A stretch of 7,556 bases of DNA from the NCBI GenBank assembly GCA_012839665.1, contig DUMX01000191.1, forward strand, positions 1 to 7,556, written 5' to 3'. Source of the stretch: Gelria sp. Its GTDB lineage: Bacteria > Bacillota > Syntrophomonadia > Syntrophomonadales > Syntrophomonadaceae. Numbering within the stretch: the first letter of the stretch is position 1; each line of letters starts with the position of its first letter. Below, piece after piece: positions 1-4,792 of this stretch. Made by a program: the position numbers and the translations under genes. The notes below the pieces were generated by a model that searched no databases, was not told the DNA's origin, and saw nothing but the letters and a program-made list of their open reading frames with translations.

Positions 1-60
1 ATTAGGAGGAGAACATTAAGAGGATAGAATTTTTCGAAGTGGATTATATCCCATATTGCC

Positions 61-87
61 CCCAATACTTGGGATTTGTGGTATAAT
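61..87 (+). promoter_or_regulatory. Extended -10 promoter with a palindrome in the -35 region, for the HD-GYP gene
   Basis: TGgTATAAT at 79-87 is a perfect extended -10 box. A start point near 94 would leave a leader of about 38 nt before the ATG at 132. No good -35 box sits 16-18 bp upstream; TTGCCC at 56-61 is 20 bp away. The -35 region is instead occupied by the palindrome CCCAA-tac-TTGGG (61-73), which could be an operator. That the promoter serves the HD-GYP gene follows from position and strand; the operator role is a guess. Confidence 0.6.
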
Positions 88-131
88 TAATATTAATTCT
101 CTAAATAAAACCTACAGGCAGGCTTATAATT

Positions 132-887
132 ATGGTAACTATTGATAATATACCTGATATTCTGGGTATAGCTATCCTGGGAATATGCTTTTTCCTGCTA
201 ATTATTTCTGTTTTTAGCTGGGTAACTAACTACCATCTAATCAGAAATACCCGGGAACTGGAAGAACGTTTTGAGTTGGTACAACACGAATATGAAACTG
301 CAATGGAGAATATAGAAGATGTGGTTATATCGCTGGCTCGGACTATTGATGCCAAAGACAGGTATACTGAAGGCCATACGGAAAGGGTGAGCCAATATGC
401 AACTTTCCTGGGTGAAAGATTAGGAATGAATGATCAACAGCTACGAAATCTTAGAATAGGGGCACTAATTCACGATATTGGTAAAATCGGCATTGACCAG
501 AATGTACTTAACAAACCTGGTAAATTAACACCTGAAGAAAGACAGCAAATTGAAACTCATCCCGTTCTGGGAGAGCAAATCTGCAGTCCTCTAAAATCGT
601 TGCAGGATATTACTTTTATAATCCGCAATCACCATGAACGATTGGACGGTTCCGGATATCCGGATGGCCTCAAGGGCGATGAAATACCTCTAGAAGCTCG
701 CATAGTAAGTATTGTGGATGTTTTCGATGCTCTCACCACCGACCGTTCTTATCGCCAGGCCATGAGCATTGATAAAGCACTTGCTATTATAAAACAGGAG
801 ACTAATGAGGGAAAATTAGATGCGTCATTGGTCCGGGAATTTGAAGATATGCTGCATGATATGTTTTTGCTGGTTGAAGAAGCTTAA
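132..887 (+). CDS. Membrane-anchored HD-GYP domain protein, probable cyclic-di-GMP phosphodiesterase
   Basis: The 251-residue protein has one hydrophobic segment (about residues 9-31), a short charged, probably coiled-coil linker (about 36-60) and an HD-GYP domain (about 62-235). Family hallmarks visible are H82 in GHTERV, the HD pair 114-115 in HDIGKIG, H143 in THP, H167/H168-E169, the GYP triplet at 175-177 and D196 in VDVFDA. Proteins of this family cleave c-di-GMP to pGpG or GMP at a two- or three-metal centre; all expected metal ligands appear to be present, so it should be active. There is no PAS, GAF, HAMP or receiver domain, so the only possible input is the membrane anchor. The start is the ATG at 132, with AGGCAGG-type ribosome binding sequence about 8 nt upstream. 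The gene converges on the MFS gene with 4 bp between the stops. HD-GYP assignment is firm; the exact substrate is inferred. Confidence 0.93.
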   Translation: MVTIDNIPDILGIAILGICFFLLIISVFSWVTNYHLIRNTRELEERFELVQHEYETAMENIEDVVISLARTIDAKDRYTEGHTERVSQYATFLGERLGMNDQQLRNLRIGALIHDIGKIGIDQNVLNKPGKLTPEERQQIETHPVLGEQICSPLKSLQDITFIIRNHHERLDGSGYPDGLKGDEIPLEARIVSIVDVFDALTTDRSYRQAMSIDKALAIIKQETNEGKLDASLVREFEDMLHDMFLLVEEA

Positions 888-891
888 ACCC

Positions 892-2073
892 CTATTTTGC
901 TACGTCACCAGTTTCAGGTAAAGCCAAAGTCTGTAAGTTAGTTCTAATAGTCAAATAAACCATCAATAAAATAAATGCCCCCATAAGATAAGGAATTAAG
1001 ATGTTAAACTCATAAAGAATCCCCCCGGCTACTGGTCCAACTATTCTACCCAGACTCCCAAAAGATTGCATTATCCCCAGGGATGTGCCCTGGCTCTGGT
1101 TGGAGTATCGGGTAGCCAGTGCTGATGAACTGGGACCAATAAGCGAAGTTCCGATATTAAAAATAGCAGAAGTAACCAGTAATGATGCCATATCATAAGC
1201 AAAAAGAATTAATATTAAGCCCGCAGCAGATATTAACAGTCCTCCTTTCATAAGATTCATATCCCCAAAACGTTTGACCAAACTGCCCAACAACCCTCCC
1301 TGGACTACCACCCCGATTACTCCCAATATAGTAAACAGGATTCCAATTTCTCTGGGGCCAAAAGCAGCCCGATGGGCAGAAAAGAAAACAAAGGTTGCCT
1401 CAAACATAGTGGTACTAAAATTTATTATTAGAAACAGTATAAATAGCAAAAATAAAGGGTTACTAAGCTCCATTACAATGGTATTGGAGGTGATGCTTCT
1501 GGATACAGATTTTGCCGAGGTCAGGGTTTCAGGTAAATAAAAGAAGGCAAAAGGCCATATCAGCAGTGCTAATCCGCCAGCTACAAAAAAGGGTACATAA
1601 AATCCCTGCTGTCCCAACCAGCTACCCAGGGCAGGACCCACAATTATGCCCACTCCCATGGCCGCAGTCATCAAACCTATACTCCGGGACCTTTCGTCTT
1701 CTTCGGTGATATCGGCCACATAGGCTAAAGCAGTGGGCAGAGTAGCTGAAGAAATAGCCCCAGATAAAATGCGCACAGCAAACATCATCCCCAACTTATC
1801 AGTGCAGCCAAATAGAATAAAGGTAACACCGTAACCCAGGAGACCGATGAGTATTACCGGACGCCTTCCGATACGATCAGATAAATGACCCCAATAAGGC
1901 GCAAACAGTAAATGCATCAGGGAATAGGTGGCCATAAAAAGACCCATAACGCTTGCATTTCCACCCAGCGAGGTAAGAAAAAATGGCATTATAGGGATGA
2001 TGATGCCAAAGCCAACCATAACCAGAAACAATATAATAAAAAGAATCATGATGGAACGATTATTATTTCCCAC
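892..2073 (-). CDS. MFS transporter, drug:H+ antiporter-1 (TetA/Bmr-like) type
   Basis: A 393-residue integral membrane protein with about 12 hydrophobic segments, the usual length for this family. Signatures visible are GIIIPIMPFF in helix 1, motif A (G62-H-L-S-D65-R-I-G68-R-R-P) in the loop between helices 2 and 3, a motif-B-like R101 in RILSGAIS, and the antiporter motif C around residues 140-150 (GVGIIVGPALG). Motif C marks proton-coupled exporters, so efflux of a small molecule or drug is likely, but the substrate cannot be read from sequence. The frame is open upstream to a GTG at 2121, but GTG at 2073 is preceded by AGGCAGGG at 7 nt spacing and gives a natural short N-terminus (MGNNNRSIMILF). 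An ATG at 2049 is a third option but lacks a good ribosome binding site. No dedicated regulator gene is adjacent. The 5' side is a long untranslated stretch carrying the rod-shaped RNA candidate. Confidence 0.9.
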   Translation of the reverse strand: MGNNNRSIMILFIILFLVMVGFGIIIPIMPFFLTSLGGNASVMGLFMATYSLMHLLFAPYWGHLSDRIGRRPVILIGLLGYGVTFILFGCTDKLGMMFAVRILSGAISSATLPTALAYVADITEEDERSRSIGLMTAAMGVGIIVGPALGSWLGQQGFYVPFFVAGGLALLIWPFAFFYLPETLTSAKSVSRSITSNTIVMELSNPLFLLFILFLIINFSTTMFEATFVFFSAHRAAFGPREIGILFTILGVIGVVVQGGLLGSLVKRFGDMNLMKGGLLISAAGLILILFAYDMASLLVTSAIFNIGTSLIGPSSSALATRYSNQSQGTSLGIMQSFGSLGRIVGPVAGGILYEFNILIPYLMGAFILLMVYLTIRTNLQTLALPETGDVAK

Positions 2074-2080
2074 TATAAAG

Positions 2081-2088
2081 CCCTGCCT
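2081..2088 (-). promoter_or_regulatory. Ribosome binding site that decides the MFS start
   Basis: On the minus strand AGGCAGGG lies 7 nt before the GTG at 2073-2071. Neither the GTG at 2121 nor the ATG at 2049 has a comparable site, so initiation at 2073 is preferred. A TTGACT hexamer at 2126-2131 (minus) could be a -35 box, but the only -10-like sequence, TATTAG at 2106-2111, is just 14 bp away, so I do not call a promoter. Confidence 0.55.
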
Positions 2089-2171
2089 AATTAATAATGA
2101 CTCTGCTAATATTGTTTGCACCCGGAGTCAATCTTATTTACAGACAGGACAAAACTTAATAACGGACACTA

Positions 2172-2361
2172 GAGTTATTACACAATTTCCCAGTATAGCC
2201 CCGATTTAAATGCACATAATATGTTTAGAGTCAGCGATAAGCTTTTTTGTTAAAGTAACTAAGTTCCTCAACCGAGGATAAATCTTAGTTCTTTCGAAAA
2301 GATATCGCTGGCTCATTTGTTTTTATCGGGGTATGTATACCTGGCGAAAAAATTAATAATC
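2172..2361. ncRNA. Rod-shaped structured RNA candidate, 6S RNA-like
   Basis: About 190 bp form one imperfect inverted repeat. Closing stem: TTATTA 2175-2180 with TAATAA 2354-2359, TTTC 2186-2189 with GAAA 2346-2349, CCAGTATA 2190-2197 with 2336-2344 (one bulge), CCCCGAT 2199-2205 with ATCGGGG 2325-2331. Central bubble: 22 nt (2206-2227, containing the small palindrome ACATAATATGT) opposite 10 nt (2315-2324). Terminal arm: 12 pairs 2228-2239/2303-2314, then CTTTTT/GAAAAG, AAAG/CTTT, AACTAAG/CTTAGTT and CCTC-AACC-GAGG at the tip. A rod of this length with a central open bubble is the 6S RNA design, which binds the housekeeping RNA polymerase by mimicking an open promoter. Strand is undecided. 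G-U wobbles (2231/2311, 2247/2296) favour plus. On minus, a TAGACA-18-TTAAAT promoter (2398-2403, 2374-2379) and a hairpin with TTTT (2180-2151) fit. Alternatives are a long MFS leader or a small palindromic element. Confidence 0.45.
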
Positions 2362-2542
2362 AGCGGGGTATATATTTAATTTAACTGGATAAAATACTGT
2401 CTAGAAGATGGAGCCAGGTTAAATACAGAAACACTTTACCAGGTGATTCTTTTAACTTGTCCATCTTCATGTAAAATCCGCTGGGTTGGGATTTCTCCCA
2501 TTGTTGTCGGGCGATCCGATTTTCGATGCTGGAGAATTGAAC
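2362..2542. other. Intergenic stretch without a convincing gene
   Basis: This stretch lies between the rod RNA and the membrane-protein gene. It holds a small hairpin TGGGA-tttc-TCCCA (2487-2500; GAAA loop when read on minus) that has no following T-tract, so it is not a standard terminator. It also holds a near-direct repeat of the CCAGGT type around 2414 and 2440. On the minus strand a reading frame stays open down to a TAA at 2438-2436, in the -1 frame relative to the upstream membrane-protein gene; it is dealt with as a possible frameshifted tail. Confidence 0.5.
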
Positions 2543-2986
2543 TCAGCGGATTGTTTGTTTTAAAGAGCAAATACTGCTGCTGAAAATGGAATGGTAGGCT
2601 GTCATTATAAAGGGTAAGGCAAGCAGAAAATAATAGTAGAGGGGCCATCCGCGCCAGAATATACCTGGTAACAAAGATAGTATAGGTGCTAAAGCAGTAT
2701 ACCAGAATAACATAATAAAAAAGGCATAATTACTGAGGTCCCAGAGAGTAGTGTGACTGATAACCAAGAAAAAAAGCACCATCCCCGGAACTTGCCAGGC
2801 AAGGATGACAAGGCACCTGGAACTTGGAGCAAATTCTCGCAATAAACGAGCCTCACTCCCTATAACCACTAAATATAATAAGGAAAGTATAATATCCCAG
2901 GGTGGATAATACATACTGATTCCCACCGCCAGGAATGCAAAAATATGAATAAAATATAAACGGGCAATAGCTATGAGGTTTTGCAT
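2543..2986 (-). CDS. Small multi-spanning membrane protein of unknown function
   Basis: The 147-residue product is hydrophobic throughout, with about four to five membrane segments (roughly residues 8-26, 28-45, 60-78, 84-105 and 112-132) and few charged residues. I do not recognise a family. Its ATG (2986-2984) overlaps the TGA of the upstream hydrolase gene by one base (TGATG), and AAGGAAAG sits about 4 nt before it, so the two are probably translationally coupled and act together at the membrane. The coding frame ends at a TGA (2545-2543) shortly after the last hydrophobic segment. Just before this stop is T-TTA-AAA (2564-2558), a classical -1 slippery heptamer in the correct phase. A slip would replace the last four residues by about 40 polar residues. 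Whether the short C-terminus is natural cannot be decided from sequence. Confidence 0.7.
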   Translation of the reverse strand: MQNLIAIARLYFIHIFAFLAVGISMYYPPWDIILSLLYLVVIGSEARLLREFAPSSRCLVILAWQVPGMVLFFLVISHTTLWDLSNYAFFIMLFWYTALAPILSLLPGIFWRGWPLYYYFLLALPFIMTAYHSIFSSSICSLKQTIR

Positions 2987-3594
2987 CAGACTTTCCTTTC
3001 CCTTATCACTTCAACCAGGTCGCTATGGTAAAAAAGGTCGGGAGCAACCCAGAAATCATCCCCCGGGTCGAAATCAAGCCCCTGCTCCCGGTAAGCCTTC
3101 CACATAATCTTGGTACAGTTCCAATATCTATTATCAGCTTTGAAGGCAAGAGGATAAAACATGGCTCCCTGCTGCCGGCGTACATATTCAACTGCCTGCT
3201 TCTTTACTGCCGGATCCGCTTTCACTCTTAGCAGGCAGACCTCACTATATTCCCAGTAATGATAAATGGATTGAATATTAACTCCCAAATCTCCGAAGCT
3301 TTCTATAACCTCTCCATTGCCAATATAAATTCCGGCATGGGAAAAACGCCCATAAGAACAACCTGGATATCCGCCTAAAATGAGGTCACCGGGCTCCAAC
3401 CCGGCAAATGAAATATTATTACCATAATAACTATTGAAACCATACCCTATATTACCCTTCCGCACGCTTTGCAAGTATGTGTACATAACCGCACTTTCAT
3501 TGCTAAAAACATGGCGGTTGGCAGATACCGCTATCAAGAAAAATATTAAAGCCAACAGCGGGAATATTATCAAATTAAACTGCTTCCATTTCAT
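2986..3594 (-). CDS. Membrane-anchored YiiX/G6R-like (permuted NlpC/P60) cysteine hydrolase
   Basis: The 202-residue protein begins with a hydrophobic anchor or uncleaved signal (about residues 7-25). A papain-like domain of the circularly permuted NlpC/P60 group (DUF830, YiiX/YebB/poxvirus G6R) follows. Visible signs are LEPGDLILGG (66-75), the catalytic-type H86 in FSHAGIYIG, E98 in EVIES, and C160 in YWNCTKIMWKAY. The order His-then-Cys is that of the permuted families, not of classical NlpC/P60. Relatives are thought to hydrolyse amide bonds in peptides, lipids or cell-wall material; the substrate here is unknown, and location outside the membrane is inferred from the anchor. The frame opens at a GTG at 3606, but ATG 3594 has GAGGA at 5 nt and is preferred. 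Likely promoter on minus: TTAACT (3669-3674), 17 bp, TATGAT (3646-3651). It is the first gene of a coupled pair. Confidence 0.83.
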   Translation of the reverse strand: MKWKQFNLIIFPLLALIFFLIAVSANRHVFSNESAVMYTYLQSVRKGNIGYGFNSYYGNNISFAGLEPGDLILGGYPGCSYGRFSHAGIYIGNGEVIESFGDLGVNIQSIYHYWEYSEVCLLRVKADPAVKKQAVEYVRRQQGAMFYPLAFKADNRYWNCTKIMWKAYREQGLDFDPGDDFWVAPDLFYHSDLVEVIRERKV

Positions 3595-3645
3595 TTCATT
3601 CCTCACTCCTGACGCTTACTCCTCACTTATTTTAACCTTTATTGC

Positions 3646-3674
3646 ATCATAAACCCATTTTTACCTGAAGTTAA
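3646..3674 (-). promoter_or_regulatory. Probable promoter of the YiiX-like hydrolase unit
   Basis: Read on the minus strand, TTAACT (3669-3674, 4 of 6 to consensus) and TATGAT (3646-3651, 5 of 6) are separated by exactly 17 bp. The expected start near 3639 leaves a leader of about 45 nt before the ATG at 3594. The -35 box lies inside the inverted repeat at 3661-3691. Confidence 0.45.
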
Positions 3675-3691
3675 TTACAGTTCAGGTGTAA
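3661..3691. repeat. Inverted repeat between divergent promoters, possible operator
   Basis: TTACCTGAA (3661-3669) and TTCAGGTgTAA (3681-3691) are inverted copies with one extra base, separated by 11 nt. The element covers the -35 box of the minus-strand hydrolase promoter and lies about 20 bp upstream of the plus-strand TATAAT. It is not followed by a T-tract on either strand, so an operator for both divergent units fits better than a terminator. The regulator is unknown. Confidence 0.4.
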
Positions 3692-3711
3692 CTTAATGAA
3701 GTCTAAACCTA

Positions 3712-3717
3712 TATAAT
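3712..3717 (+). promoter_or_regulatory. -10 box for the 64-residue protein gene
   Basis: A perfect TATAAT lies 21 bp before the ATG at 3739. The -35 position (TAACTT at 3689-3694, 17 bp spacing) is weak, which suggests help from an activator or control through the neighbouring inverted repeat. The expected start near 3724 leaves a very short leader holding only the ribosome binding site. Confidence 0.5.
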
Positions 3718-3738
3718 TAGTATAGAGGTGAATTTTTA

Positions 3739-3933
3739 ATGGCTCCTGGTCAAATTTCGAAATTTTTAGTTGAAGATTATAAGATGCTTACTCGCTATAT
3801 GGAAGGTAAAGCTATTAAAAAAATTTTAAACTGTACTGAAACTAATATTACCATGCTTATGGAAGATGACATTATTATTGATTTCTCTAATTTGGAGGAT
3901 GAAATACTTTTCGACATTCACCTACCTAAATAA
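3739..3933 (+). CDS. Small protein of unknown function (64 residues)
   Basis: An open frame with ATG at 3739, AGAGGTGA about 7 nt upstream and a perfect -10 box further up, which together make it a likely real gene. The protein is soluble and acidic towards its end. The first third looks helical (KFLVEDYKMLTRYMEGK). The rest alternates hydrophobic and polar residues (KKILNCTETNITMLMEDD, then IIIDF and EILFDIHL), which suggests a small beta-rich domain; this fold guess is inference. There is one cysteine, at residue 32, and no metal-binding or DNA-binding motif. I recognise no family. It stands alone: 100 bp separate it from the next gene, and the gene behind it is divergent. Confidence 0.65.
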   Translation: MAPGQISKFLVEDYKMLTRYMEGKAIKKILNCTETNITMLMEDDIIIDFSNLEDEILFDIHLPK

Positions 3934-3998
3934 CTTCTTTATTCCATCTTAAAGCCAACTTTCCTGACGGTTTTCTGTTAAGACCAGCTACTTTGCGT

Positions 3999-4012
3999 TA
4001 AAATAGTATAAA
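3999..4012 (+). promoter_or_regulatory. Possible -10 region for the three-gene operon
   Basis: Two overlapping -10-like hexamers, TAAAAT (3999-4004) and TATAAA (4007-4012), stand 22-35 bp before the ATG at 4034. No good -35 box is found at standard spacing, so the operon could also be read partly from the promoter of the 64-residue gene. No terminator-like hairpin separates that gene from this one. Confidence 0.3.
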
Positions 4013-4033
4013 ACCCGAAGTGGGGTAAAGTTA

Positions 4034-4735
4034 ATGCGAAGTATTTTAAGAAAACTTAATCAAGGGATAGAATTGGGTGCAGAAGAATATCAACAGCTTA
4101 TGGATTATGCTTCCGGCCTTTTGCTTAATTCCCCGGAATCCTATGCCGTCTTCTATAAGCAGTATGCCCGGCGGCTATATCGGGATTATTATACGTTTCT
4201 CCCCCGTTTTCAACAGGGTTGGGACGACCTTATGAATTATCTGCTGGAGCATCCTTCTGCCTTGCATTTATTAGAATTAGACCCACTGCCCCTGCAGGAA
4301 TTCCCGGAGGCCTTGCAGCCTTACCTGCAGTATACTTTTAGAGACCAGGGTAATAGCCAGGTTTTACGGAAGCTGTTAAAGTCTTTAAACCGGGCCGTTC
4401 CCGATATAAATGTTCTCCCCCGCCCCCGTCAGGGTGAGATAGTATATAAATATGAAAATGATAATAGGGGTAAAGAGATTGGCCTGAAATCTCACTTTGA
4501 AAGACTGGCACGTTATTCTTTTATCACCAGATTGCAAACTTATCGCTATCTGACGCGGAACAAGGCGGCTATGGATAAGTTTGAGTATATAGATGGTGAC
4601 CGTTTGGGAGGTATTTTTACTAATAAGGAGAAATCCATTTATTATTTCGTCTTTCTTAGCGAAAACGACCCGGTCAAGGCCCAGAATGCCTGCCGGGTTT
4701 TGAATATTGCGTTTAAGACGGGGATTAGACACTGA
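4034..4735 (+). CDS. Uncharacterised soluble protein, first gene of a three-gene unit
   Basis: The 233-residue product has no signal peptide or membrane segment, and I do not recognise a family. Residues 1-120 look helical and rich in Tyr, Leu and Gln (for example EEYQQLMDYASGLLL and YKQYARRLYRDYYTF). A proline-rich break follows at 122-133 (VPDINVLPRPR). The C-terminal part (about 145-233) is basic and mixed, with GLKSHFERLARYSFITRL and a probable beta hairpin GGIFTNKEKSIYYFVFL. The start is the ATG at 4034, with GTGGGG about 8 nt upstream. The next gene starts 57 bp downstream with no terminator between, so co-transcription is likely. No catalytic motif is visible. Confidence 0.75.
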   Translation: MRSILRKLNQGIELGAEEYQQLMDYASGLLLNSPESYAVFYKQYARRLYRDYYTFLPRFQQGWDDLMNYLLEHPSALHLLELDPLPLQEFPEALQPYLQYTFRDQGNSQVLRKLLKSLNRAVPDINVLPRPRQGEIVYKYENDNRGKEIGLKSHFERLARYSFITRLQTYRYLTRNKAAMDKFEYIDGDRLGGIFTNKEKSIYYFVFLSENDPVKAQNACRVLNIAFKTGIRH

Positions 4736-4765
4736 AGGACACTGATTTCTTATGATTAACACTGA
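4729..4765 (+). repeat. Three ACACTGA direct repeats in phase with the helix
   Basis: ACACTGA occurs at 4729-4735, 4739-4745 and 4759-4765, with starts offset by 10 and 20 bp. The first copy contains the TGA stop of the 233-residue gene; the others lie in the spacer before the next gene. Spacing in multiples of about one helical turn puts them on one face of the DNA. This could be a protein-binding site or the remains of a short tandem duplication. Confidence 0.45.
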
Positions 4766-4792
4766 ATTTTAACATAACGAAAGGAGGGGGAA

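Noticed and set aside
6..83. Short plus-strand open frame at the left edge ending in TAA just before the HD-GYP gene
   Set aside because: It begins after a TAG at 3-5 and has no ATG; it could be a stop-codon remnant of an upstream gene, but nothing in the window supports a product.
2074..2121. Longer MFS start at GTG 2121
   Set aside because: No ribosome binding site precedes it; it would add 16 residues before the typical N-terminus, whereas GTG 2073 has AGGCAGGG at 7 nt.
1274..2209. Several plus-strand open frames of 60-93 codons opposite the MFS gene
   Set aside because: They lie antisense to a well-supported transporter gene, have low-complexity products and lack ribosome binding sites.
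2172..2361. Rod repeat as a transposable palindromic element or a rho-independent terminator
   Set aside because: No clear target-site duplication or clean terminal repeats are seen, and the stem is interrupted by an asymmetric bubble and far too long for a terminator; the mobile option is kept only as an alternative.
2436..2648. Separate 70-residue gene on the minus strand
   Set aside because: Half of it overlaps the membrane-protein gene in another frame and its ATG has no ribosome binding site; only its tail is of interest, as a possible frameshifted C-terminus.
3006..3652. Open frames overlapping the hydrolase gene (3006-3191 minus; 3025-3231 and 3434-3652 plus)
   Set aside because: They are shadows of the hydrolase gene, which has clear family motifs.
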